Shown here piece after piece: positions 7,677 to 16,659 of a stretch of 64,000 nucleotides of DNA (position 1 is the stretch's first letter; each line of letters opens with the position of its first letter). Source of the stretch: Streptomyces phaeoluteigriseus (GTDB lineage Bacteria > Actinomycetota > Actinomycetes > Streptomycetales > Streptomycetaceae); assembly GCF_001896135.2 (NCBI RefSeq), contig NZ_MPOH02000015.1:1369394-1433393 (forward strand). The letters are read 5' to 3'. Below the pieces are notes generated by a model. The model worked only from the letters and a program-made list of their open reading frames with translations, did no database searches and was not told the origin of the DNA. The position numbers and the translations under genes were made by a program.

Positions 7677-9601
7677 TTGTCCTCAGCGAACACGGAACCG
7701 GCGCCCCTCCGTCCGGCGTCGGCCGCCGGCACCGTCGCCGTCGCCCTCGTCGGTGCCGGACCGCGCGGCACCAGCGTCCTGGAACGCCTCTGCGCCTCCG
7801 CGCCCGAACTGCTGTCGCCCGGCGTACGGCTGACGGTCCATGTCGTCGACCCCGCTCCGCCGGGCCCCGGCCGGGTCTGGCGTACGGCGCAGTCGCCGGA
7901 GCTGCTGATGAACACGGTGGCCTCACAGGTGACCCTGTTCACCGACGACAGCGTGGACTGCGCCGGGCCCGTCCGGCCCGGCCCGAGCCTGTACGAGTGG
8001 GCGGGCGGCGAACTGGGCCCGGACGAGTATCCGACCCGCGCGCAGTACGGCCGTTACCTGGAGTGGGTGTTCGCGCGGACCGTGCGGGCGGCGCCGGACC
8101 CGGTGCGGGTGCACGCGCACGCGGCCCGCGCGGTCGGCTCGACGACGGGGCCGACGGCCGCCAGGTGCTCACCCTGGACGACGGCCGGGTGCTGACCGGC
8201 CTGTCCGCCGTGGTCCTCGCCCAGGGCCACCTCCCGGTGGTCGCCGACGCCGCCCACCGCCGTCACGCCGCCCACGCCGAACGGCACGGCCTGCGCCATG
8301 TCCCGCCCGCCAACCCGGCCGACGTCGACCTCTCGGCCGTCGGCCCCGGCGAGCCGGTGCTGCTGCGCGGCCTCGGCCTGAACTTCTTCGACCACATGGC
8401 CCTGCTGACGAGCGGCCGCGGCGGCCGCTTCCTCCCCGCAGCGGGCGGTCTGCGGTACATACCCTCCGGCCGCGAGCCACGCCTGTACGCCGGCTCGCGG
8501 CGCGGCGTGCCGTACCAGGCGCGCGGCGACAACGCCAAGGGCCCCTACGGCCGCCACACCCCGCTCGTCCTCACCCCCGAGGTGATCTCGGCCTTCCGCA
8601 AGCGCGCCGACTCCGGGGAGGCGCCCGACTTCCTCGCGGAGATCTGGCCGCTGGTGGCGAAGGAGGTGGAAACGGTCTACTACACGGCCCTCATACCCCT
8701 CGTACGGCGTCCGGAGTTCACCGGGCGCTTCCTCGCCGTGCCGCACCGGTCCGCCCAGGAGGCCGCCCTGCTCGACGAGTTCGGCGTGCCGGAGGCCGAG
8801 CGCTGGGACTGGGCCCGCATCTCCCGGCCGTATGCGGGACGGGAGTTCACGGGTCCGGGACAGTGGCGGGAGTGGCTGTCGGCGTATCTGCGCCGGGACG
8901 CCGCCGAGGCCGCGCTGGGCAACGTACGGGGTCCGTCGAAGGCCGCCCTGGACGTGCTGCGCGACCTGCGCAACGAGCTGCGGCTGGTCGTCGACCACGG
9001 CGGACTGGCGGGCGCCTCCCGCCGGGACCACCTCGACCGCTGGTACACCCCGCTCAACGCCTTCCTGTCCATCGGGCCGCCCCGCCGCCGCATCGAGGAA
9101 CTGGCCGCGCTGGTCGAGGCGGGGGTGGTGACGGTGCTCGGCCCCCGGCTGGAGGTGCTGGAGGAGGACGGGGCCTGGCACGCGCGCTCCCCGGAGGTGC
9201 CCGGGTCCGACGTCCGTGTGAGCACCCTCATAGAAGCCCGGCTTCCGGAACCGGACCTGCGGCGCACCGGCGACGCGCTCCTCACCCACCTGCTGAGGAC
9301 GGGGCAGTGCCGGCCGCACACGGTGGACGGTTACGAGACGGGAGGGCTGGACGTGACACAGCGGCCCTACCGCCTGATAGACCGTCGAGGTGCCTGCCAC
9401 GAAAGGCGGTTCGCCTTCGGCGTGCCCACGGAGGGCGTGCACTGGGTGACGGCCGCGGGGGCCCGCCCAGGGGTGGATTCGGTCACGCTTTCGGACGCGG
9501 ACGCGGTGGCCAGAGCCGTCCTACGTGCGACGGCGCCCGAAACGGAACCCCGAACGGAATCCCGGCCATGGCCAAATGTTGAACTTGCAAGCATTGATTA
9601 G
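7677..9601 (+). pseudogene. FAD/NAD(P)-binding protein, frameshifted by one missing base
   Basis: The reading frame from the TTG at 7677 gives the N-terminal Rossmann motif VALVGAGPRGTSVLERL (residues 22-38) and GPGRVWRTAQSPELLMNT, then stops early. The downstream part (from about 8140 to 9601) continues in the -1 frame with conserved sequence such as LRGLGLNFFDH and YGRHTPLV. Restoring one C at 8139, so that GGCTCG reads GGCCTCG, joins them into a 641-residue protein of normal length. The family (FAD-NAD(P)-binding, often misnamed hydroxyacylglutathione hydrolase) has flavoprotein folds of unknown substrate. GGGAG precedes the start by about nine bases. The break is probably a sequence error. 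Confidence 0.8.
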
Positions 9602-9614
9602 GTGCGCCTAGCGT
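9585..9614 (+). promoter_or_regulatory. putative doxX promoter with overlapping dyad
   Basis: TTGCAA (9585-9590) and TAGCGT (9609-9614) are spaced by 18 bases. The dyad TTAGGTGCGCCTAG (9598-9611) overlaps the -10 box and the preceding stop codon, so it could be an operator. The regulator is unknown. Confidence 0.45.
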
Positions 9615-9700
9615 AGGTCGCTCATTCGGTACCGCCGCCCCCACGCGGCCTGCTCACCCCAGGGCATGCCGTACGACCGACACCGAAGGAGTCCCCCCAC

Positions 9701-10155
9701 ATGTCCGCTCGTCTCGACAGCGCACAGCCCTACGCGATCGGCCTGTTCCGCATCGTCGTCGGACTGCTCTTCGCCTGCCACGGCGCCGCCTCGCTCTTCG
9801 GCGTCCTCGGCGGAGCGGCCGGCAGCGACGGCGGCACCATCGACGCCGGCACCTGGCCCGGCTGGTACGCGCCGTGATCCAGCTCGTCTGCGGCAGCCTG
9901 ACGCTGCTCGGCCTCGGGACCCGCGCCGCCGCCTTCCTCGCCTCGGGCTCCATGGCCTACGCGTACTTCGACGTCCACCAGCCGACGGCCCTGTGGCCGA
10001 TCCAGAACGGCGGCGAGGCCTCCGCGATGTTCGCCTGGGCCTTCCTGCTGCTGGTCTTCACCGGCTCCGGCGCGCTCGGCGCGGACCGGCTGCTCGCCCG
10101 GCGCACGACGGCGGAGCGGAAGCCGGCCGCCGAGCAGTCCCCCGTCGCGGCCTGA
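9701..10155 (+). pseudogene. DoxX family membrane protein, frameshifted by one missing base
   Basis: From the ATG at 9701 the frame reads SAQPYAIGLFRIVVGLLFAC, then stops at TGA 9875-9877 after TWPGWYAP. The -1 frame resumes with VIQLVCGSLTLLGLG and continues to 10155. Adding a G near 9871 (GCGCCGTG to GCGGCCGTG) gives one 151-residue DoxX protein with four membrane helices and the expected loop DVHQPTALWPIQNGGE. DoxX proteins are linked to redox and thiol stress, and some belong to membrane oxidoreductase complexes. AAGGAG is ten bases upstream of the start. The break is likely technical because the two parts join without loss. Confidence 0.82.
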
Positions 10156-10382
10156 CCTTCACGCGACCCCCGGCGCCCTTCCCGCAGCCGCGGGGAGGGC
10201 GCCTCTCGCCCGCACGGGCCGTCCCCGTGTGAACACGCGGTGTTGAACACACGAGCCCCCCGTGAACCTCCTGTCACACCCCGGGCGTACGCTGTATGGC
10301 TGTCATTGGCCGCACCTGCCGCTCCCCCGCGACACAGCGGCACGGTTCGGTCGCACGGGGGAGACGACGGGGAGATTTCGCG

Positions 10383-11030
10383 GTGTTCGAAAGTGTGGGG
10401 GCGTTGATCGGCGCCCCATGGATCTACGCGTTGGTGGCCCTGTCGGTCCTCCTGGACGTGTTCCTTCCGGTGCTCCCCAGCGGCGTCCTCGTCATCACGG
10501 CGGCGACGGCAGCGGCGGCGGGATCGGGGGCGGCGACCGGACGGCTGCCGCACGAGGTGCCCGACATCCTCGCCCTCATCCTCTCCGCGGCGACCGCCTC
10601 CGTCCTCGGCGACCTGGCGGCCTACCGGCTCGCCCGGCGCGGCGGGGCGCGGCTGGACCGCGCGATCTCCCGTTCGCGGCGGCTGACCAGCGCGCAGGAA
10701 CGTCTCGGCGGGGCCCTCGCGGAGGGTGGCGGCGCGCTCGTCGTCCTGGCCCGTTTCGCGCCCGCCGGCCGGTCGGTCGTCTCTCTCATCGCGGGCGCCG
10801 CGCACCGGCGTGTCCGCGACTTCCTGCCCTGGTCGGCCCTCGCCGGCCTCTCCTGGGCGGCATACAGCGTCGCCCTCGGCTACTTCGGTGCGACGTGGCT
10901 CGGCGCGACGTGGCTGGCGACGGGGGTGTCCTTCCTGGCCCTCTTCGCCGCAGGCGCCGGAGCGGCGTACTTCGTGCGCAGACCCTCCGGGGGCTCCGCG
11001 GCCACCATCACCGGCCACCGGTCCGCGTGA
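10383..11030 (+). CDS. DedA/VTT-domain membrane protein
   Basis: A 215-residue integral membrane protein with about four to five hydrophobic segments. The DedA/SNARE-associated signature is present as VLARFAPAGRSVVSLIAG, with the conserved Arg and Gly, followed by FLPWSALAGLSWAAYSVALG. DedA proteins support envelope homeostasis and act as lipid flippases or carriers in several bacteria. The GTG at 10383 is chosen because GGGGAG lies eight bases upstream. Longer frames upstream lack a ribosome binding site. The 3' end is overlapped by the long form of the convergent DUF2277 gene. Confidence 0.85.
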   Translation: MFESVGALIGAPWIYALVALSVLLDVFLPVLPSGVLVITAATAAAAGSGAATGRLPHEVPDILALILSAATASVLGDLAAYRLARRGGARLDRAISRSRRLTSAQERLGGALAEGGGALVVLARFAPAGRSVVSLIAGAAHRRVRDFLPWSALAGLSWAAYSVALGYFGATWLGATWLATGVSFLALFAAGAGAAYFVRRPSGGSAATITGHRSA

Positions 11031-11368
11031 CCCCCTGGGGGCTCCGCCCCCGGACCCCCGATCGGCCCTGAACGGGCCTCGTCCGCAAACGCCGGACGGG
11101 CTGAACTGCCGCCACCCGAATCCCACCGTCCACCCCCCGCCCGGCGCAGCCACCGCGCGGCCCCCCGTACCTCCAGCTCGGCCAACAGATCCGCCGTGGC
11201 CCGCGCCACCGCGTCCACCGCTCGCTCGAACACCTCCCGGTTGTGCGCGGCAGGCGTCCGGAACCCGGAGACCTTCCGCACGTACTGGAGGGCGGCAGCC
11301 CGAATCTCGTCCTCGGTGGCCTCCTCGGCCAGCGCAGGGGGACGAAGCGTCTTGATACTCCGGCACAT
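10880..11368 (-). CDS. DUF2277 protein with anomalous C-terminal extension
   Basis: Residues 1-70 are typical DUF2277: MCRSIKTLRPP, then EEATEDEIRAAALQYVRKVSGF and AAHNREVFERAV. The function is unknown. The family is normally about 80-90 residues, but here no stop occurs after LEVRG and the frame runs to 162 residues. It passes through a common Streptomyces GC-rich intergenic sequence and overlaps the end of the convergent dedA-like gene by 151 bases. Either the stop was lost by mutation or an indel hides it. The real functional part is likely only 11130-11368. Confidence 0.65.
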   Translation of the reverse strand: MCRSIKTLRPPALAEEATEDEIRAAALQYVRKVSGFRTPAAHNREVFERAVDAVARATADLLAELEVRGAARWLRRAGGGRWDSGGGSSARPAFADEARSGPIGGPGAEPPGGHADRWPVMVAAEPPEGLRTKYAAPAPAAKRARKDTPVASHVAPSHVAPK

Positions 11369-11493
11369 GTCCCCAGTCTCACCCCATGGACCCCGATCCG
11401 TCGCCCCTTTCCTCGTCCCCCACCCCCCTGCCATGATCACCTCCGAGGCGGCCACCACGACCGGGGCCGACCGACGAGAGGAACAGCGACACC

Positions 11494-12393
11494 ATGGCGA
11501 ACAAACTCACTCTGGCGATCCTCGGCCCGGGCGGCATCGGCGGTCTTCTCGCCGGCCTCCTGTCCCGCGCGGGCCACCACGTGATCTGTCTGTCCGGCGA
11601 GGACACGGCCGGCCACCTGCGCACCCACGGCCTGCGCGTCCGCAGCGCGCGGTTCGGCGACTTCACCGCCTCCGTGGCGGCCGACACCGAACTCCGCGTC
11701 CCCGTTGACGCCGTCCTGGTCACCGTCAAGCACACCGCCCTGGACGCGGCCCTGACCCGCGTCCCGTCCGCCGCTCTCGGTGACGCCCTCCTCGTGCCCT
11801 TCCTCAACGGCGTCGAGCACCCGGCGGCCCTGCGCGCCCGGTACGGCCCGGAGGCCGTGGCCCCGGCCGTCATCCGCGTGGAGTCGACACGGGTCGCGCC
11901 GGGCGTGATCGAGCACGCGAGCCCGTTCGCGGAGGTCGACCTCACCGGCGACCAGGTCTCCCGCCCCCGCCTCGACGCCCTCGCGCGGGCGCTGACGGAG
12001 GCCGGCCCGACCACCCGCGTCCTGCCGGACGAGACGGCCGCGCTGTGGGCGAAGATGGCCTTCCTCGCCCCCTTCGCCCTCCTCACGACCCGGCACGCGC
12101 TGCCCCTGGGCGAGATCAGGACCCGCCACCGGGAGGACCTGACCGCCCTGGTCGCGGAGACGGCCGCGGTGAGCCGTGCCTGCGGCGCCCCCGCCGACCC
12201 GGCGGCGGCACTCGCCCGCTACGACGCCTTCCCGCCGGCCACCAGGTCGTCGATGCAGCGCGACGCCGAGGCCGGCCGCCCGCTGGAACTGGACGCGATC
12301 GGCGGGGCCTTGCTCCGCGCGGCCGACCTGCACGGGGTGCCGGTACCGGTGGCGGCCCGCCTGGTAGGGGAGTTGCGGGAAGCGGGCTACTGA
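11494..12393 (+). CDS. 2-dehydropantoate 2-reductase family protein (ApbA/PanE)
   Basis: 299 residues. The NADPH-binding Rossmann motif is LAILGPGGIGGLLAGLL at 6-22. The central VTVKHTALDAAL holds the family lysine region. WAKMAFLAPF supplies the second conserved lysine, and RSSMQRDAEAGRPLELDAI is the ketopantoate-reductase C-terminal signature. The classical reaction reduces ketopantoate to pantoate in CoA synthesis, but many actinobacterial paralogues have other 2-oxo substrates, so the specific role is uncertain. GAGAGGAA lies upstream of the ATG. The stop overlaps the convergent acetyltransferase by seven bases. Confidence 0.85.
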   Translation: MANKLTLAILGPGGIGGLLAGLLSRAGHHVICLSGEDTAGHLRTHGLRVRSARFGDFTASVAADTELRVPVDAVLVTVKHTALDAALTRVPSAALGDALLVPFLNGVEHPAALRARYGPEAVAPAVIRVESTRVAPGVIEHASPFAEVDLTGDQVSRPRLDALARALTEAGPTTRVLPDETAALWAKMAFLAPFALLTTRHALPLGEIRTRHREDLTALVAETAAVSRACGAPADPAAALARYDAFPPATRSSMQRDAEAGRPLELDAIGGALLRAADLHGVPVPVAARLVGELREAGY

Positions 12394-12920
12394 CGCAGGT
12401 CGACGCACCAGTCGTTCGCCGCGATCCAGTGTCCCTTCGGGTACTCGAAGTCGAACCGGCCGAGCAGGGTGAACCCCGCTCCGCGGCACACCCCGTTGGA
12501 CGCGGGGTGATCCACGCTCGGGAAGGCGTGCAGGGTCCGGTGGCCGCCGGTCTCCCGCACGGCCTTCCGGACGGCCTCGGTGACCGCGCGGGCCGCCCGC
12601 ACGGCCAGCCCTCTGCCCTGGAACTCGGGCAGCACCGCCCACCCCGTCTCCCAGACCGGCTCGCCCTGCCAGTGCCGCTCCCAGTAGCCGATCGACCCGA
12701 CGGTCTCCCCGCCCTCGGCCAGCACGACCCGGTACATCCGTCCCGAGTCCGGTTCCAGGTACCGCCGGTGCCGGTCGGCGAGCTTCTCCGGCGTCTCCGG
12801 CCCGCCCAGGTGGTCGGTCATCTCGGGGCTGTTGTTCCGCTCCAGCAGCCAGAGGTCGCCCTCGCCCCAGGGCACCAGCCGCACCTGCTCCCCGCCGCGC
12901 TCCGCACCAGTGACGTCCAT
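12387..12920 (-). CDS. GNAT family N-acetyltransferase
   Basis: 177 residues. The acetyl-CoA loop is seen as AVLPEFQGRGLAVRAARAV (R/Q-x-x-G-x-G/A), preceded by VGSIGYWERHWQGEPVWETGW and followed by the HAFPSVDHPASNGVCRGAGF helix-strand typical of RimJ/RimL-like enzymes. The likely substrate is a protein or small-molecule amine. Nothing in the context narrows it. The ATG has GCGGTGGTC-like weak upstream sequence only, so the transcript may have a short leader. Confidence 0.83.
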   Translation of the reverse strand: MDVTGAERGGEQVRLVPWGEGDLWLLERNNSPEMTDHLGGPETPEKLADRHRRYLEPDSGRMYRVVLAEGGETVGSIGYWERHWQGEPVWETGWAVLPEFQGRGLAVRAARAVTEAVRKAVRETGGHRTLHAFPSVDHPASNGVCRGAGFTLLGRFDFEYPKGHWIAANDWCVDLRQ

Positions 12921-13033
12921 GCGACCACCGTAGGACAGAGGTCTGACACCGCCCCTCCCCCTCCTTTCATTCGAACGAATGAACCACCCTCAGAAACTCG
13001 CTACTCAAAATCGAACAGGCGTACCATTGCCGC

Positions 13034-13393
13034 GTGGCTACGACCTATGACTTTCCCAGCGACCTGCGCGCCGGTCAGGAGGAGCTGCATCAGGTCCGGG
13101 CCGAGCTGTCGGCCCTGCTGAAGCGGCTGCCCTGGTCGGTCGAGCCGCTGGACGGCTTCAGTGACGACAGCGGCTGGCGCAAGGTGGAGCGCCCCGCCTC
13201 CCCCGGCTGGACGGCCGACGAGCAGGCCGAGGTGGAGAAGCTCCGCCGCCGCGAGCACGAACTGGCCGTGTTCGTGTCCGGTCACCGCTTCTGGGCGGAG
13301 ACAGCCGCCACCGACCGCGTGGAGGCCCGTATGCGCCTCAAGCACGCCCACGAGGCGCCACCACCCGGCGAGGACGCCCAGCACCGCCCCTGA
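13034..13393 (+). CDS. conserved hypothetical protein, probably leaderless
   Basis: 119 residues, hydrophilic, with predicted helices rich in Glu and Arg (LRAGQEELHQVRAELSALLKRLPW and EAEVEKLRRREHELAVFVSG-like stretches). I do not recognise a domain. There is no ribosome binding site before the GTG. A -10-like TACCAT ends six bases before the start codon, which is the usual arrangement of leaderless Streptomyces transcripts. A strong hairpin follows the stop codon. Confidence 0.7.
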   Translation: MATTYDFPSDLRAGQEELHQVRAELSALLKRLPWSVEPLDGFSDDSGWRKVERPASPGWTADEQAEVEKLRRREHELAVFVSGHRFWAETAATDRVEARMRLKHAHEAPPPGEDAQHRP

Positions 13394-13399
13394 ACACGC

Positions 13400-13433
13400 G
13401 AGAGGGTCCCCGGGAAATCCCGGGGACCCTCTC
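13400..13433. terminator. 15-bp perfect hairpin, bidirectional terminator
   Basis: Perfect arms 13400-13414 and 13419-13433 (GAGAGGGTCCCCGGG) close a 4-base AAAT loop. It sits after the hypothetical gene on the plus strand and just past the 3' end of tRNA-Val on the minus strand, so it can serve both. Confidence 0.8.
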
Positions 13434-13440
13434 CTGCTCC

Positions 13441-13515
<75 letters not shown>

Positions 13516-13725
13516 AGGACGAGTCGACAGCCTACATTGCCCGAGGCCGTGCCCGGCAAACCGGATCCGTGGACCGGTGCGGCGCCCGGAGGGCCGGGGG
13601 TTAACCCCACCGCGGATCCGGGAGTGCGCCGGATCGTCCGGCCCCCCGTGCCTCCCTACCGTCGTGGGTGTCGAGAACAGAGACGTCCACGCGGGCCACG
13701 GGGTCCGTCCCAGGGGGAGATCATC

Positions 13726-14496
13726 ATGGCCCGTTTCACCGTCCAGGTCCGTACGGTGCTCGCCGCGGGGGCCGTCGTCGCGCTCGCCGCCACCGGGACC
13801 GCCTGTTCCTCCGCCGGGGACGACGAGCATCCCGACCACCGGTCGTTCGCCCTGGAGGGCGCGACCCTCACCGTGGACTCCGACGACTCGGCGCTGGAGA
13901 TCGTCGCGTCGGACGAGTACCGCGCGGGCGCGGTGCGGGTCACCCGCTGGTTCGACGGCTCGGTCCTGGTGGGCGACGGACCGGAGGTCACCTGGTCGAT
14001 GAAGGACGACCGGCTGGTGCTGCGGACGCACTGCTCGGGCGTGGTCGCCGACTGCTCGGCCAAGCACCGCATCGAGGTGCCGCGCGGGGTCGCCGTCAAG
14101 GTCGAGGAGGACGACGGCAGCGTCCGCGCGCGGGGCTTCCAGGACGCCCTGAGCATCCGCACGGCCGACGGCTCGGTCCGGGTCACCGACTCCAGCGGGC
14201 CGCTGGACCTGCGCTCCGACGACGGTTCGGTACGGGCGCAGGTCTCCTCGCGCCAGGTCAGCGCGCACACGCGCGACGGCTCGATCCGCCTGGACCTGGA
14301 GGCCGTACCGGACCGGGTGGAGTCGGCCAGCGACGACGGGTCCGTGACGATCGAGCTGCCGCGGGCCACCTACAAGGTGACGACCCGCACCGGGGACGGC
14401 TCGGTCGACGTCTCCGTGCCCCGCGACGACTCCAGCGAGCACGTCGTGTCCGCGCGCAGCGGCGACGGCAAAGTCACCGTGCGGAACGCGAACTAA
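13726..14496 (+). CDS. DUF4097 beta-strand repeat lipoprotein
   Basis: 256 residues. An N-terminal signal with hydrophobic core (VLAAGAVVALAATGTAC) ends at Cys27, a likely though imperfect lipobox. The body is a parallel-beta repeat: DDGSVRA, DGSVRV, DDGSVRA, DGSIRL, DDGSVTI, GDGSVDV and GDGKVTV recur every 15-25 residues. This is the DUF4097 (YvlB-like) fold, usually seen in envelope-stress proteins and often beside PspC. It is probably a surface lipoprotein. No binding partner can be named. GGGGGAG lies eight bases before the ATG. Confidence 0.83.
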   Translation: MARFTVQVRTVLAAGAVVALAATGTACSSAGDDEHPDHRSFALEGATLTVDSDDSALEIVASDEYRAGAVRVTRWFDGSVLVGDGPEVTWSMKDDRLVLRTHCSGVVADCSAKHRIEVPRGVAVKVEEDDGSVRARGFQDALSIRTADGSVRVTDSSGPLDLRSDDGSVRAQVSSRQVSAHTRDGSIRLDLEAVPDRVESASDDGSVTIELPRATYKVTTRTGDGSVDVSVPRDDSSEHVVSARSGDGKVTVRNAN

Positions 14497-14570
14497 CGTG
14501 CCCGTGTGTTCGTCATTAACCGGTGGGAGAATGACTCCGGGCAGGGCGAACCACAGCACGGGAGAGGGAT

Positions 14571-15944
14571 GTGACGGCGACACCAGCGCGGCCGTACTCG
14601 CCGTCGGCACCGCGCGCGCGTCCGCGGGCGCTCGGGGACGTCCTCGCACTCGCCGTCCTTCCCCTCGTCGCCGTCGCCGTGCTGCCCGCCGCGTTCGCCG
14701 GCGGTGGCACCCGCCGCTGGTTCGGCGGGCGGGCGGAGAGCCAGCGGGCGGAGGCGCAGGCCGCGAAGGACGCCGCCGCGGCCGCCTTCTACGAACTGGA
14801 CACCGCCCAGCGGGATCTGCGGATCTCCATCGAGACGATCACCGCGGTCGACGACTCGCCCGCCGCCCGGCGCGCGGTCGCCGCCTTCGAGGCCGTCGGC
14901 CGGCGCATCGACGAGGCGAGCCACCAGTACATCCAGGCCGTCGACGCCCATGACCTGGACCGGGACGACCTGGAGGCCTCCGCCGCCACGCAGGCGCGCG
15001 GCGAGCTGACCCGGGCGAAGGACGAACTGGACCGCGTCAAGGGCGAGCTGGACCGGTTCACGGACGGCCTCGGGCCGCTCCTCGGCAAGGCGGAGACGCA
15101 ACTGGCCCGGCTGGCACCGGCCGTGGAGCGGGCCCGCCAGAGCCTGCTGGCCGCGTCGAACGCGCTGGACGCGGTCCGGGAGACGGGCCTGCGGGCGGAC
15201 GACCTCGCCGCCCGGCTGGCCGCGCTGGCGCCGGAGCTGACCAAACTCAACCAGGGCGCGGGGCAGCACGGCGTGCCGGGGACCCTGGAGCGGGCCGAGC
15301 GGGTCTCCCGCGAGGCACAGGCGGTCCGGGTCGAGGCCGATCGACTGCCGGAGAGGGCCGCCGAGATCGACCACCGGCTGGTGTCCCTGCGCACCCGCGC
15401 GCAGGCGCTGACGACCCGGTCGGGGCAGGTCGAGCCGATCCTGAGCGAGCTGCGCCGACGTTTCACGGCGGCCTGCTGGCAGGACCTCCAGCACGTCCCC
15501 GACGACTCCGTGGAGCACGTACGGCAGGCCGAGGCGAAGCTCGCCGAGGCGCAGAGCGCGCGGGACGCCCAGCGCTGGCCGGACGCGACGGCGCTGCTGT
15601 CGACGGCGCGGGCCCTGCTGAACTCCACCGACGAGGCGGTCTCGGCCGCCGGTGACCGGCTGACCAGGCTGAACGCCGTGCAGAAGGACCCGCGGCAGGA
15701 GATCGAGCGGACCCGTTTCGCGATCCGGGACGCGCAGCGGCTGGCGATGGCCGGGCGCCACACCCCCGACCCGCGGGACGCGCGGCCGCTGGACGAGGCC
15801 GTGGCCCGGCTGGAGCGGGCGATCGCCACGCTGGAGGGCCGCCACCCGGACTACTGGCACTTCCTGACCGAGACGGAGGCCGTCCGGCACACGGTGTCCG
15901 ACGTGGTCAACCGTATCCGCGAGGACCGCGGCGCCGGACACTGA
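14571..15944 (+). CDS. membrane-anchored coiled-coil protein, unknown function
   Basis: 457 residues from a GTG with GGAGAGG upstream. Residues about 22-44 form one hydrophobic span (DVLALAVLPLVAVAVLPAAF). The rest is almost entirely helical and charged, with long heptad-like runs (DELDRVKGELDRFTDGL, EAQAVRVEADRLPERAAEID, KLAEAQSARDAQRWPDA). The protein likely sits as an extended coiled coil anchored to the membrane. I recognise no catalytic domain. Similar proteins are conserved in Streptomyces as hypothetical membrane proteins. It starts 75 bases after the DUF4097 gene and may be cotranscribed. Confidence 0.75.
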   Translation: MTATPARPYSPSAPRARPRALGDVLALAVLPLVAVAVLPAAFAGGGTRRWFGGRAESQRAEAQAAKDAAAAAFYELDTAQRDLRISIETITAVDDSPAARRAVAAFEAVGRRIDEASHQYIQAVDAHDLDRDDLEASAATQARGELTRAKDELDRVKGELDRFTDGLGPLLGKAETQLARLAPAVERARQSLLAASNALDAVRETGLRADDLAARLAALAPELTKLNQGAGQHGVPGTLERAERVSREAQAVRVEADRLPERAAEIDHRLVSLRTRAQALTTRSGQVEPILSELRRRFTAACWQDLQHVPDDSVEHVRQAEAKLAEAQSARDAQRWPDATALLSTARALLNSTDEAVSAAGDRLTRLNAVQKDPRQEIERTRFAIRDAQRLAMAGRHTPDPRDARPLDEAVARLERAIATLEGRHPDYWHFLTETEAVRHTVSDVVNRIREDRGAGH

Positions 15945-16046
15945 GCACACCGCGCACCGGAGTCTGCCGTTGCCCCCTGCGGGCACCGGGCGGATATTGG
16001 AGGTGCGTACGACTCGGCTCACCCAGCGCTTCCAAGGGAGGCGGAG

Positions 16047-16643
16047 ATGGCCACCCACCTCATGCACTCGGGAACTCGGCGGCGGATCAGGCTGGACGAC
16101 CACCTGCCCGTCGATCACCGGCTGAACAGGGTCTACCGGATCGGCGCCGGCCTCATGGGCCTCGGGCTGCTGGTCTTCGGGATCTTCGGCGTCATCGACC
16201 GGATCGGCTTCTTCGACACCGGCGGGGACACCGTCTGGAGCCTCAACACCAACGGCGCGCTCAGCTGGCTGTCGATCGCCGTCGGCCTGCTGCTGCTCGT
16301 CGGCATGGTGATCGGCGGGAACTTCGCGTCCACGCTGAACATGACCCTCGGGGTGCTGTTCGTGGCCAGCGGCTTCCTGAACATGGGGCTGCTGGAGACG
16401 GAGTACAACTTCCTCGCGTTCGAGATCCAGAACTGCATGCTCAGCTTCGTGATCGGGATCCTGCTGCTGGTCTTCGGGATGTACGGCAGGGTCGGATCGG
16501 CCCTGCCGCACGACAACCCCTACTGGCGGGCCCGTCACCCCGGACTGGCGGAGGAACGGGACCGCCACCGTGAGCGGCGGGAGCAGTTCCCGGCGGAGCG
16601 CCGCGAGCTGTCCCGGCCCGATCAGGGCCCGTCGGGGCCCTGA
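16047..16643 (+). CDS. DUF4383 membrane protein
   Basis: 198 residues. Four membrane segments lie between about residues 28 and 150 (GAGLMGLGLLVFGIFGVI, WLSIAVGLLLLVGMVIGG, TLGVLFVASGFLNMGLL, MLSFVIGILLLVFGMYG). This is the DUF4383 pattern, common in actinobacteria and of unknown function. The C-terminal 40 residues are charged and cytosolic. AAGGGAGGCGGAG precedes the ATG. The stop codon lies inside the right arm of a strong hairpin shared with the convergent gene. Confidence 0.83.
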   Translation: MATHLMHSGTRRRIRLDDHLPVDHRLNRVYRIGAGLMGLGLLVFGIFGVIDRIGFFDTGGDTVWSLNTNGALSWLSIAVGLLLLVGMVIGGNFASTLNMTLGVLFVASGFLNMGLLETEYNFLAFEIQNCMLSFVIGILLLVFGMYGRVGSALPHDNPYWRARHPGLAEERDRHRERREQFPAERRELSRPDQGPSGP

Positions 16644-16646
16644 TCG
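16619..16646. terminator. 12-bp hairpin overlapping the DUF4383 stop codon
   Basis: Perfect arms CGATCAGGGCCC (16619-16630) and 16635-16646 with a 4-base loop. The TGA at 16641-16643 is in the right arm. It probably terminates transcription from both convergent genes. Confidence 0.7.
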
Positions 16647-16659
16647 GGGGCCGTACCGG

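Noticed and set aside
9598..9611. Iron box (IdeR/DmdR) upstream of doxX
   Set aside because: TTAGGTGCGCCTAG has the half-sites too close together; iron boxes have about nine bases between them.
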